Assembly (NCBI GenBank): GCA_905160935.1
Contig: CAJHZI010000353.1
Coordinates: 1-64,000 of the forward strand
DNA length: 64,000 nucleotides
Source of the DNA: Enchytraeus crypticus
Lineage: Eukaryota; Annelida; Clitellata; Enchytraeida; Enchytraeidae
Direction: 5' to 3'
Shown: in pieces, positions 1 to 10,880 of the stretch
How positions within the stretch are numbered: position 1 is the first letter of the stretch
Layout: each line of letters starts with the position of its first letter
Program-made: the position numbers and the translations under genes
The notes under the pieces: model-generated
Database searches by the model: none
Told to the model about the DNA's origin: nothing
Seen by the model: the letters and a program-made list of their open reading frames with translations, nothing else

Positions 1-230
1 ATACAATACAATATAATACAATACAATACTATACAATATAATACTATACAATATAATACAATACAATATAATACAATACAATATAATACAATACAATACT
101 ATACAATATAATACAATACAATATAATACAATACAATACTATACAATACAATACTATACAATACAATACTATACAATATAATACTATACAGTATAATACA
201 ATACAATACTATAAAATATAACACAATGTA
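1..230. repeat. AT-rich short tandem array
   Basis: Degenerate array of 5-bp and compound units of the type ATACA/ATACT/ATATA, running from the window edge. It has no coding potential. It is followed at about 230-300 by a minus-strand fragment of retroposon family C. Confidence 0.9.
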
Positions 231-300
231 CCATCATCATCACCATCCTCCCTTGAATCCCAGTTTAACCAGGGTTGGGATACAATACAGTATCATACAA

Positions 301-414
301 TATCATACAATACAATATAAAATCACAGTCACTCAGCAAGATCACTACATAATACAAAAGCTTATGATACACAGCTATACAATATTCTAAAACATGGGGT
401 TTAGTAATTTATAC

Positions 415-445
<31 letters not shown>

Positions 446-840
446 GAGATCAATTAGTTCTGATATATGGGAATTAAAATAGACTATTAGAGGTGATATT
501 CTATCAATAAAAGTCAAAGTAATTATAAATTATACTATTATCAAATAGATTAAATATAGACATTAAGTAATGAGATGATAATCCATTATGAAATTCACCA
601 TTTGCAATATTTATATTTCACAAATTTATTTTCAACATATCCATTACTTACAGTAAGAACTAATTTGAAAAAAAATATATATATATAATTAAATAAAGTG
701 AATCAAACATAAGGTCAATTTTATAGCGAAGCAATATATAAAATTTTATCAACACCGTACACGCGAGACTTCATTTATTTAATAATAATAATAATATTTA
801 ATAATAATAATAATATTTAATAATAATAATAAGATAATAA
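301..840. other. AT-rich non-coding stretch
   Basis: AT-rich DNA with a short GA run (about 413-445) and a (TAATAA)n run (about 780-855) that is the tail of the family B1 copy beside it. No exon was recognised. If the kinase-like exon at 960-1061 is real, this is part of its first intron. Confidence 0.5.
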
Positions 841-844
841 TAAT

Positions 845-955
845 AATAATAATAAAGGTTTAACGTCCGTTTCCTCATCCAAGGATGACGTCAGGGACGT
901 CTCTACAGCACACATCACTGCAGATCAATTAACCAAGACCAATCTGAAAATAAAC
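845..955 (-). mobile_element. retroposon family B1, (TTA)n tail
   Basis: On the minus strand it reads ACGTCCCTGACGTCATCC, TTGGATGAGGAAACGGACG, then a TTA-repeat tail. Other B1 copies lie near 4500-4590(+), 15095-15150(-), 16180-16285(+), 25727-25800(+), 43005-43115(+) and 54680-54770(-). Longer copies carry a shared head (GTGAATCGATTTGTAGTGAC). The shared end and simple tail mark a non-autonomous retroposon; the source LINE is not identified. Confidence 0.75.
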
Positions 956-959
956 TAAC

Positions 960-1061
960 CTCATTTCGAAGAACTTGTACACAGCCGAAACCTCCGGCAC
1001 CAATGGGACCTTCAAACACCCAACCATTGACTTTGCTATTTACCGGTATTCCAAACTGCAT
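960..1061 (-). CDS. putative protein kinase, first coding exon (partial gene)
   Basis: Read on the minus strand, an ATG at 1061 opens 34 codons that end exactly at a good donor (GAG|GTTAGT, end 960, phase 0). The peptide contains GPIGAGGFGCVQV, a textbook glycine-rich ATP loop (GxGxFGxV) preceded by a W-V-F beta-strand context. Family knowledge: this is the N-terminal lobe start of eukaryotic protein kinases. The wording resembles VRK/CK1-type kinases, but 34 residues cannot fix the subfamily. The lysine and catalytic exons would lie to the left, outside the window, and none was recognised in 1-950. Alternative: a chance ORF, unlikely given loop, ATG and donor together. Confidence 0.6.
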
Positions 1062-1126
1062 AGTTACTGCGTTTCAGTGATCTTTCTACAGCATTCATGA
1101 AATTGAGATGTATTAGAAAACCTGAT

Positions 1127-1240
1127 ACAGCTAATGTTAACATCTGTTTCCTCACTCGAAAGCGATGTCAGTGATGGGCGAGTCCAGGATTTGAACCCTG
1201 CACATACTGATCTGCAGTGGAATATCTCATCGCCACTGGA
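1127..1240 (-). mobile_element. SINE family A copy (tRNA-derived)
   Basis: Minus-strand copy with the B-box-like TTCAAATCCTGG segment and the GAGGAAAC...GTTAAC 3' core. It lies just upstream of the kinase-like exon. Confidence 0.8.
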
Positions 1241-1734
1241 TTCAGGCAGAAGTAAAATATATACAGGCAAAACAAAGCAGTACACGACGAATTTAATTTC
1301 ATATATAACTTTGAAACCATCGATTACTGGTGCACAAAAAGTTAAGAAATAGTAGACAATTGGATGTATCTCTGAAATTCTTAGTCTGATTATGTTAACA
1401 GATAGCGCAATAATAGAACCTCTTGTCAACCCACCCATTAATTTCTGCCGCTACACAGTGATCAAGAGGGTAGATTCGCAAGAAGGCTAATAACTCCTCC
1501 TTCTTTAAACATAATGCGACTAAATCCACTGATATTATGCCAAATTTATCTGCCTATTAGGGTTTAAAATTTTAAACACATAAATGAAAAGGCTCCCGAG
1601 TAATGTTAAAATACATTAGTTGTACTTTTTGCCACTCTGTAGAATGAAGACAGGAATAGAAGGCAAGCAAACTTTAATCAAACAATGAAACAACGACATA
1701 GGAAAACTAGATAATAAATTCAGACTAGCACTTT

Positions 1735-1900
1735 TGATTTTTAATGAATTTTTCAAAATCGTTATCACTGGAGAGAGACAAATCTCTGTAATTATGGAGA
1801 AAATGTTCTAAATTGCCTAACGGTTTAAACATGCAGTATTAAAAGTGATATATATCAACATAGTTGATCATTTCACTATAGTGCGTGTTTATTTTTTACT
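1735..1900 (+). mobile_element. SINE family F, 5'-truncated copy
   Basis: Shares the 3' part of family F, including TATCAACATAGTTGATCATT and TTCACTATAGTGCGTGTTTA, with the fuller copies at 15385 and 21775. The tRNA-like head is missing. Confidence 0.65.
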
Positions 1901-2600
1901 CATTTTTCCAAATTTTCAACCCTAAATTCGATTTCACATTTCATGGATCAACAATAAATCAGTTTCAAACTTGTTATGATATAAGTTTAAGAGGCATAAC
2001 TGGTGGATACACCTGCTTCTATAGCAATGTAACATTCACTTTTTCAAATTTTAAATTCGTAGAATACTATCAAATTCAATCAGTTCTAGAAATTAAAAAT
2101 CAATCATAAAACTTTCGTGTTTACTTATAAAAATCATGTCCTGGTATTCCCATATCCTAGATTAGTGGAATTTCCAATTCCATTAAATCAATACCATTAA
2201 ATCTTGAAAGTTTAACTGTTGGATATTCTTATCTCATTTTGATAATTTGAATTTTTAATACACTTATCTAATGTAGAATCTGATATTACTGGATCTAATA
2301 ATGCTACATTTTGATTGCAATATATCTGTTAGCAGTTAACATAAATTTATATGATGTCTAGATTTAACGATAATGACTTTCAAAAATAGACTAGGAATTT
2401 CCGTTAGTTTTAATTTTTCTTTTTCTTTTTTGAGGAATTTGTCATAAGTTAATTGCGAAGAAAAAGGAAGTAAACTTATACTTCTTTATTCGATGGTTCA
2501 TTAAGGATGTTATGCAAATTTAATTAAAAATTGTTGACGATTGTAAATTTCTTGACGTTTTGTCTAAAGGAATGGTATAGTGGTTAACAATCTTAATTTT
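1901..2600. other. AT-rich intergenic DNA
   Basis: No exon, repeat family or RNA gene recognised. The small open frames here are not supported by codon use or similarity that I can see. Confidence 0.5.
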
Positions 2601-3095
2601 TGCACTTATTAAATTGTACGTGGTATGCCAGCAACAGATTGTCAAGCTCTTGGGTCGGCTTGTGGAGCGAGACTCGTTGAGCTCCAGACTCTGATTCACC
2701 CGTCCTCTCAAGTTCCCTCGTTCCTTCTCAAGTTCCTTCTCCCTCGGACCCTCACATATCCCGAAGAAGCCTGCGGAGCAGCTGAAGTTCTGCCTGAGGA
2801 CCTCAATTGGGGTGATGTTAGAGATTAGCGAGCTAGAAGATTAGCTCAAAAGTGACTGGATTAAGCGATCTAGATTAAGCTGCGCGATGGGCAGAAAGCT
2901 GGCGATCACAAGGGAACGAATACTAACAATAATTATGCAGAGAAGAGGGAACTGACGAAAACTACAAAAACAGCGACTATGGAAGGAAACTCTGTAAACA
3001 TGTGCGGTTGTCATGCTTGAAATCATACACACACAAAACCAATTAAAAGGAACAGCCTGTATGACACATGCAGCCGTCCGGTTCACTATTATATT
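2570..3095. other. GC-richer island of unknown origin
   Basis: Base composition rises above the AT-rich surroundings. The left edge has an A-box-like string (GGTATAGTGGTTAAC, about 2573-2587), as in tRNA-derived SINE heads, but I see no convincing B box. The open frame at 2625-2828 has no recognisable domain. It may be the body of an unidentified retroposon. Confidence 0.35.
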
Positions 3096-3224
3096 GTGAG
3101 AAAATCTTGTAATATTATATTTTAATTAAATTTATCGATAAATGTTAATTTACATGTATAATTAAGTCATCTATAAGAAGCAATCAAAAAGTAACAAGTA
3201 TAATCTGCAAAATATTAAGAATAT

Positions 3225-3365
3225 ATATCATCATCGTCATGATCATCATCTTCTTCTTCATCATCATTATTATCATCATCTCATCATCATCATCACCATA
3301 ATCATCATCATCATCAACAACATCTTCCCTTGAATTGCAGTTTAACCAGGGTCGGAATACTAATA
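3225..3365 (-). mobile_element. retroposon family C, (GAT)n tail
   Basis: Minus-strand copy. Family C reads CCCTGGTTAAACTGGGATTC, then AAGGGAAGATGATGATG with a GAT tail. Other copies: about 230-300(-), 29460-29830(+), 31855-31925(+), 33412-33610(+), 36040-36095(+), 36140-36290(-), 47105-47215(+), 48995-49290(+), 56185-56285(-), 56385-56485(+) and 62540-62600(+). The fullest copies (33412, 48995) start CCGTGTTGTG and include GCCTAGGCTCCAGAAATT. Confidence 0.75.
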
Positions 3366-3739
3366 GACCTTCTCCACTTCTCCTTAATCACATCATATCG
3401 ATCATCATACAGCCAATCCAATATTTGCTATATCTCTCTGAATCACCGCATCCCACGTCAATTGTATTCTACCTCTCTATATAGCTTATCATCCAGCTCT
3501 TCCCTCGAAACTATCTTTACTATACATCCTCATCTGACTTTCTCACAAAATGCCCATATCATCTCAATCTCGACTGAGCCAACCTTTCCCTAATTAATAT
3601 AAATAATAATAGTACAAATACTACTATAATAAATTTAATAATACTACTATAATATAATATAATACTGATATGAAAAATCACAGTCACCAAATCAATAAAT
3701 CAATTGTTTCAGTGGATTATTGTAATAATAGTCGACCTC

Positions 3740-3965
3740 TCTATCTTGCTCTCTCTCTAGTGTTCTGTCAAGCGGCAGGTCCAAGGTATATATTCTTACT
3801 CGCATGCTGATTTCACGCCCATAAAGAGCACTCCATAGATTAACACGTTAATAAATAGTTCACAATTAAGGCTTTGACTAATCCACACTTAATGTAACCT
3901 ACAGCTTGGGAATAATTTGTCTTCTAAGGTGGTTTCCCCTTTCTTCTATCAGTTCCTGCTCAGAC
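3740..3965 (-). mobile_element. retroposon family D, (GA)n tail
   Basis: Minus-strand copy whose end carries CT repeats on the plus strand. Family D in sense reads AGGAGTGCTCTTATGGAGCG, AGAAAGCAGACTTTGAGTAT, then ACCTGCCA..GGCAGTGCACT and a GA tail. Other copies lie near 21640-21775(+), 25150-25300(+), 26620-26765(+), 32295-32460(-), 35300-35465(-), 43140-43300(+), 48405-48615(-), 50690-50800(-), 53110-53215(-) and 62230-62310(+). Confidence 0.7.
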
Positions 3966-4035
3966 GCCTCTTAAGACCCATGCAGTTTACGGTTAGTGCA
4001 TAAATCAATTATCCCGAACAAAATACGCGGTATAA

Positions 4036-4185
4036 TGGCTGGAGCCAGTGGCGATGTCGGTAAGATGCTCGACCGCGGATCAGTATGTGCGGGGTTCAAA
4101 TCCTGGGCTCGCCCGTCATTGACATCGCTTTCGAGGGAGGAAACTAACGTTAACATTAACTTTACCAGCTTTACCAGTATGATTA
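4036..4185 (+). mobile_element. SINE family A, near full-length copy
   Basis: Good reference copy. It begins TGGCTGGAGCCAGTGGCG, then an A-box-like GGCGATGTCGGTAAGATGC and a B-box-like GGTTCAAATCCTGGGCTCG, then the 3' core TGACATCGCTTTCGAGGGAG with GTTAAC and an end near CTTTACCAGCTTT. A/B boxes with a tRNA-independent tail define a Pol III tRNA-derived SINE. Confidence 0.85.
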
Positions 4186-4296
4186 AGTTAAGGTTAGTCA
4201 GTTAAGTAGGGGATCAATATATTTACGATTACTCATATGCTTCGTTCATAATATATGATGCTGTCATGGACGTAGATAGATATAGTAGTTCAGTGG

Positions 4297-7200
4297 CTAC
4301 TGATTTGATTTTTTCGACATCTCAACAAGAACACTTCTGCTGAAGTTTTTTAAGCTGTCAATCAAGTGACTTAACTCCTCCCACCTCTCAACGCCCAGGT
4401 TTGACAGCTGATCTCTTAGTGTCTGCAGCTGCTGCAGCTACAAAAAAACAATCAATCCGTAATTAAATAATTTGTCAATCAATTGACTTAACGCCTCCAA
4501 ATTAATGATGTGTGCTGTGGGGACGTCCCTGACATCATCCTTGGATGATGAAACGGACATTAAACCTTTATTATTATTATTATTAATTTTATAGTACAAC
4601 AATCTCTTAATCATTCAACTACAGAGGAAAGCGTTCACTGGTTCAATCAATTTATTAATCAGTCAATTACTCAAGCAATTAAATATCATGACATTGCCTT
4701 ATGTCAAGGAACCGGGCGTTAAATTCTTATTGATTGATTGATCTTACAGCACATTATACCCACTAGTACTACACCACAAACCTGTTGATGCAGATGATTT
4801 ATCTGCTCAGTTAGCTGTATGTTTCTGGCTCTCAACTTATCATTGTCTCCCATGACTCTCTGAATGTCTGTCAACTTGAGCAGTTCCTCCTCAATAATAG
4901 CCTTCAATCAACCAATCAATAAATGAATGAATCAATCAATCACTTAATTAATGAGTAAACTAATCAATCAGTCAATCAATTAATTAATCAATAAATCTCT
5001 CAATCAATGGGTCAATCAATTAAATAATAAATCTGCCTATCTGCCTGCCAATCAGTCAATCAATAAATCAATCGATCAATCAACCAGTCGATCAATAAAT
5101 CAATCTATCAATAAATCAATCGATCAATCAACCAATTGATCAAATACACAATCAATATTTTAGTCAGACAATCAATTAATATTGATTGTCTCAATCAATT
5201 AATATTGATTGTCTCCAGCACTGAAAAAGTAATTCAATCAATCAATAAACAATTAAATGATAAATCAAACAATGAAATCGATCAATAAATAAATAAATCT
5301 AAAAAAGAGTTCATTTAGAACTAATAGTTATAGAACTAGTAGTATCAAATACTAATACCTAATAATTAATTAACAACAACAACACAGTTCAAAACAATAA
5401 TTAATAAAAAATTTAAGTTCTACTGTCGTCAATGACAACATCCATCAATACTGAACCAAATCCAAGCCAACGAGCAATACAAATCAAAATGGCCACAGAC
5501 GGTACACAACCCAAAATCCAGAAACCAGTCCAAACAAATTTAGAAATTTTACCCTGTCTCTCTCGGCATTTTTATGCGTCATTGCCAGAGCTTCCAGCCT
5601 AGCTGCTAGCTCGTTGTTCTGCTGCAGCAGCAGCAACTGCTGCTGCCACAGCTGCTCTACTCTACTGGGGTCAAGTGCATTCTGTACAGCACCGAATGGC
5701 CTGGTAAAGGCTGTCTGAGAGTTAGTCGATACAGTGGTCGCGACCGCAACGGTTGTGGCCAGTGCTGAAGTTTCAGTATGATCTACGATTGTACCATCAG
5801 TAGTACCACTGAGGAGAGCTGCTGTACTATCAGCTGTACCACTGAAGACAGCTGCTGTACTATCAGCTGTACCGCTGAGAATAGCTGCTGTACTATCAGC
5901 TGTACCATCAGCTGTACCACTGAGAATAGTTGCTGTACCATCAGCTGTACCGCTGAGAATAGCTGCTGTACCATTAGCTGTACCGCTGAGCAGAGCTGCT
6001 ATACCATCAACTGTACCACTGAAGACAGCTGCTGTACCATCAGCTGTACCACTGAGAATAGCAGCTGTACCATCAGCTGTATCATCAGCTGTACCACTGA
6101 GGACAGCTGCTGTACCATTAGCTGTACCACTGAGGATAGCTGCTGTACCATCAGCTGTACCACTGAGAATAGCAGCTGTACCATCAGTTGTACCATCAGC
6201 TGTACCACTGAGGACAGCTGCTGCGCTATCAGCTGTATTGCTTAGATTAGAGCGATCAGCTGTACTAGTACTATCAGTACAATCAGCTTTATTGATACTG
6301 ATCTCATCAGCACTAGCTGAGGTTATTCTCACAGCAGATAGATCTATAGTGGTATAGCCGATATCCTCTTGCTGTGGTTGCTGACACAGCTGCTCTAGCT
6401 TCTGCTGCTGCTCCCACAGCTGTCGCTGCAGTTGTCTTCTATACTCCAGCTGCTGTTGCAGCTGTTCCGATGAAGTCTGCTTCTGCAGCTGCTGAGGCCT
6501 AGCTTGTAGCTGTCTAGGCCTGGCTTGCAGCTGCTGAGGCCTACCAACCAGCTGCTGACTTTTACCTTGCAGCTCTTCCTTCCTACTCTCCATCAGAGCT
6601 AACTTCTTTCGTTCCAAGGCAGCATATTGCGTCTCAGAGAGATCAGTGATAGCTCGTAATCCTCTGCCATGATCATCTATAATCCCCATGGCTTCCTCTT
6701 GACTCGATTCCCTTGCCGGTGACTTTCCACTTACAATAGTCTTCACTCCAGTGTCCGGCAGAAATTCACATCCATCAGCGGGACAAGTCGCCATCTTGAT
6801 AAGTTCCCCATGCGTACTTTTTGCTCCGGTTACATCGGATATGGAGAATGGAGTGGATAATTTACTTTCCTGCTTTAAAGTATCTGCCAGTGAAAGCACT
6901 TCAGCATTTATTTTTACAGGTTTGATAACAACAACATCGTCAGCAGAATTGCTTTGTGAGGATCTACCTGAGCTGTTGACGTCGAAATGTTGAAATCCAT
7001 AAATTCTAGACTCCCACTCATCATTTCTGGATTCCCTTCTTTCATTTCTAGATTCCCTTCCTTCGTTTCTGGATTCTCTTCCATCATTTCTGGATTTTCT
7101 TCCTTCATTTCTAGATTCCCTTCCTTCATTTCTGGATTCCCTTCCTTCGTTTCTGGATTCTCTTCCATCATTTCTGGATTTTCTTCCTTCATTTCTAGAT

Positions 7201-9232
7201 TCCCTTCCTTCATTTCTAGATTCCCATCCTTCATTTCTAGATCCTCTTCCATCATTTCTGGATTCCCTCCCATTATTTCTGCATTCCCTTCCTTCATTTC
7301 TAGATTCTCTCCCATCATTTCTGGATTCAACTCTATCAATTCCAGATTTTCGCTCATCAATTCTTGTCTCTCTTCTATCACTTCCATCCTCAACACTTTG
7401 CTGAGATGGTCTATTTAGATCCATACTCTGCACTGATGCTGCACTCGTTGGTCTACTACTATGTCTACTACTTCCAGATTCCTCTGCAGAATTTTTTGTC
7501 TCAAAGCCTCTTTGCCCATTTTGACTCAAAATTCGTGGCGACGTCACATTTTGATATTCCCTACTTTCAGATTCTGCTCTTACACTGGCTGAAGTGAAAA
7601 TCTTCTGAGCCGAATCCTGGATTTCAGATCCTTCAATCCTACCAATGCTCGCTCCGGAATGTTTTGGAGATACTGCGGATCTGGGATTTTGGGAACTGGA
7701 ATTTTTCAATCCTATCTCATCTCTCTTCTGAGATTTTGTTTGGAGAGCTTTAGGAGTTCTCCGTATCTTCTCAAGAGGAACTCTCCTTCCAGTCTCATCT
7801 CTGTCAAAAGAGCTCTGTATGATTTCTTCCCTCAGAAGTCTGGATAATTCCATATCTTCGGTATTTGCAGAATCACTGGGTTTTAATCTTGGTGTTGCTT
7901 TTACATCAAGTCCAACGATTTCCAAAGAATCCACAACTTCCCTTTCTTTCACTTCCGAAGCTTGTTTGGATTCAATATTTAAATCGGGAGAGATAGTGAT
8001 ACGATCAGCGGTTGGTGTAAAGCTGCGAGCGCTTCCTTTTGAAGGAATTCCTTTTGCTGATACATTTATGTTGGCAAACTCAGGATCAGGCATAGCACTA
8101 CAATGATTACTTACTTCTGGCATAATACTATCTGACGATACCTTCTTGTCGGTATGACCCTTATCATTACCGAGGTGATCACTGCGCCTGCTTCCTTCAG
8201 ATGAAATGCTTTCCGTTAAAACTTTTTTGTCAACAATACCAGCATCAACGATTGGCGTGGCCTTTCCAATGCTTTGTTCCAATGAAATACTTTCTCTTGA
8301 AGCTCTTCCATCAATAATGCCAGCATCAGCTCTCGCACTACGTAGCGATAAAATGCTCTGATCATCATTCAGATATCTCACGGCACACGGACTTGCTCGT
8401 GAGCCGCTGGCGTAGGACCAGCGACTGCTGTGGAAGGATTCCCTGCTCGGAGTGCGAGCATCCGTATCTCTGGATACCTCCAGTTCCAGGTGATCCAGGT
8501 GATCCATGTGATCCTGGTAATCCAGGTGATCCAGGTGATCCCGGTGATCCATGTGATCCCGGTGATCCAGGTGATCCATGTTCCCACGACTTACCTTCTC
8601 CTGGAATCCTCCATAAGTCAGACCAATCACTGAACTTGAGCTACTGCTCGAAAGCAATCTACTGGCAGCTCTGAAAGGTAAATCATCGTCAGCAACATAG
8701 TTTTCCATAATTGTTTCTCGACTTGTCTTAGACTGGTCTGCTAAGAAATTAACGTCATCAATCTGAGTTTTTAAAGTCGGATCTCGAGTTGTTCTTAATT
8801 GGCTGAATGAAATTGAATTTTCACTCTCAGGATGTGGAACAAGAACTGGAACAACTGCAGAATATCTCCCAACAAGAGCTGGAGATTCATGTTCTGCAGC
8901 AGCGGTAGTTGTTCCTCGAAGAGATGGAGTAGGTGAGTTTGAATTAAAGTTATTGATGCTCCTTTTTCCAATAATATCTAATTCCTTCAAATCTCTGCCA
9001 CTAGAGCGACCTGATAGATTGTAAGGAGAAACATAGCTGATTGGTTGGCCACACCCGCTGGCATTGGGAGAATAATTTCTGGGGGTGTGGAGGCCCAGTG
9101 AACTAGATTGGCTTGAATGTGGTGAAAATGGAATGGGGGTTCTGCTCCCGCTACCATAAGAATCATTTCCATTACTGCTGCTATCATTCTCATCATCATC
9201 TTCATGCATGCTGATCTGAACTGAGTCAAACT

Positions 9233-9263
<31 letters not shown>

Positions 9264-10299
9264 TTCATCATTATCATCATCATTTTCATTTAATTCCCTG
9301 CTTGATCTACTGTTAATGATGTAATCTGCATCACTCTGGTTCCGTTTATCTTTCCTTTGAGAGTAACTTTCATCTTTATGTTGTTGGTTGTACGAAACTC
9401 CTGAATAGACATCTGACCGTTGCTCACCTCTTAACCTCTCACGAAGTCCTTGTCGAGTTGCAGAGCCATGTAAATACTCTTGCTTATATACACGTTGGTC
9501 TTCATAGTCATCTCCGCGTTGTTCCATGTCATCGATAGTTGCCCTGCGTTCTTTCCATGACTTTTCATTTTCATTTCTATTTAACCGATTCCTGTACTCA
9601 TCAAGCTTTTTGCTATCCTGACACTCCACCTGCCTGCCCTTCTCTTTGACACTTGGCTTGTCTGGCTTGTTCCTCTTATCTACATTGCACTGACTGTATA
9701 ATTTCTCAGAACTTTGGGCCCTATGATCTGATGGCTTCACTAATTGCTGCGGTGAAATTCTCTCTGCATTGATTTTATTCCCACGAGAGGAGTTACATGC
9801 ATGGCGATAGTCAGTGCGATCAGAACAAGAAGTAAGGGCACAGTAGGGTGATAAACTTTTTTCCTGTCGACGTCGTCTAATTGAGGTTTGATTAAAGAAA
9901 AGTTATTTATTTATTTTAGATGCATATAAAGAAAGAGAGAACAGCGTTTATTTATGTAGAACTTTGGAATTTAAAATTTAGAACATTTGGTTCCTCATCT
10001 CAAGGTGAAATGTCAGGAACGAGTGATGAATATTTAGGAAATTCTACATCACCATAACTCACCACAGGTATAGTCCAGTTTGACTTACAATAATTATTTA
10101 TCATTTACATTAATTAGTGACATTAAGGATACAGAAATGCTGTCTCCAGTTCCAGGTAATGTATCTGAGTTTGGAGTTTGCTGATGTACTCCGCCTCTAT
10201 TTTATGCAAATCATCGCACATTAGTCTCACCTCTCCAATCGTCACCCTGTCACTGCCTTCTTCTTCTGTCTGTCGCAAAATTCGTCCCGACTTCTTCAT
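4297..10299 (-). CDS. large coiled-coil / low-complexity protein, unrecognised
   Basis: Four minus-strand coding exons join in phase: 10299-10133, 9876-5553, 4901-4782, 4437-4297 (stop TAG), about 1,583 residues. The start ATG at 10299 has a good context (ACAATGA). Exon 1 ends LELETAFL and continues after a 256-bp intron as RRRQEKSL. Exon 2 is disordered, with acidic poly-D/E (about 9185-9290), D-H-L/M-D-H runs (8490-8590), RESRNEG heptads (7010-7330), Q/L-rich coiled coil (6370-6560) and an 11-residue SGTADGTAAIL-type array (5790-6240). The last exons are predicted coiled coil (EEELLKL, LTEQINHLHQQ, LQQLQTLRDQL). The layout suggests a scaffold with coiled-coil ends and a repetitive middle; no enzyme motif is visible. 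I do not recognise the family. Further upstream exons are possible. Confidence 0.72.
4500..4590 (+). mobile_element. retroposon family B1 copy
   Basis: GACGTCCCTGACATCATCCT, TGGATGATGAAACGGACATT and a (TTA)n tail, inside the last intron of the coiled-coil gene. A B2-type fragment (TTGA tail) follows at about 4690-4745. Confidence 0.75.
4905..5300. repeat. (AATC)n tract in intron 3 of the coiled-coil gene
   Basis: Long degenerate AATC/AATA run on the plus strand, meaning GATT in the sense of the minus-strand gene. It lies immediately upstream of the exon-3 acceptor at 4902. Confidence 0.85.
5790..6240 (-). repeat. coding minisatellite, 33/45-bp units
   Basis: Tandem units encode an 11-residue S-G-T-A-D-G-T-A-A-I-L motif with 15-residue variants that repeat the T-A-D-G step. 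Unit lengths are multiples of three, so array size can change without frameshift. The opposite strand is also open by composition only. Confidence 0.9.
7010..7330 (-). repeat. coding minisatellite, 21-bp units (RESRNEG)
   Basis: About fifteen tandem heptads R-E-S-R-N-(E/D)-G in the coiled-coil gene: strongly charged, alternating Arg and Glu/Asp. This predicts a disordered or single-helix charged rod. All copies stay in frame. Confidence 0.9.
8480..8590 (-). repeat. coding repeat, Asp-His-rich
   Basis: Short 9-bp based units (GTGATCCAG/GTGATCCAT on the plus strand) encode a run of D-H-L-D-H-M-D-H-R type. The His/Asp density would suit metal ion binding, but that is inference from composition only. 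Confidence 0.85.
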
Positions 10300-10880
10300 T
10301 GTGCTAAAATAGCACAATCAAATTACCATAATTTCATTATTTATACAACAACAGCAGTTAATTATTTATCACATACACATACTGGATTATATTTAATGAA
10401 ATAAAATAGTTCCTATTAAATGTGTAAACGTTGTAAATGCTATTAAAAGCAATCTTGAAAACAATATACGTTTTTCTTTCATTTTTAGCCTGTGCACCCA
10501 CAAGAAACTGGCATTGTCCATTTTCACAGAGAGACTATGCAAAACTGAAAAAGCTGCGTATATAATAAAAGTAAAGGTGTAAAGTAAATAAATAAAGATG
10601 TACGGATTGCTTAAAAACTAACAACGATGATAATAATAATTAGCCATATGTAGGGCATTTCAAAACGTGTTGAATCAAGCTTTGTAGGAAAACACTTAAT
10701 AAATATTTGTTACATAAAAAGTGATATTTTGCATAATGGAGCTTCAATGCTCTTTATTTTGTATTGAACGGATCAAGAACCTAAATTAATTTTTCAGGAA
10801 TTAACAAGTGCATCATATGATGTGCATTATAAATAATAAGATTACAACGTATTTGAAATCTGATTACTTTTGATTGGCGA
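10300..10880. other. upstream region of the coiled-coil gene
   Basis: AT-rich DNA 5' of the minus-strand gene. No TATA box or other site can be assigned with confidence. It ends at the LINE relic. Confidence 0.4.

Noticed and set aside
5778..6245. Plus-strand Cys/Ser/Thr-rich open frame of 155 codons
   Set aside because: Antisense of the TADGTAAIL coding repeat; open by repeat composition only.
6914..7418. Open frames over the 21-bp repeat (Met/Glu-rich, and Phe/Ser/Ile-rich antisense)
   Set aside because: Alternative frames of the RESRNEG repeat; the frame continuous with the rest of the 4.3-kb exon is the real one.
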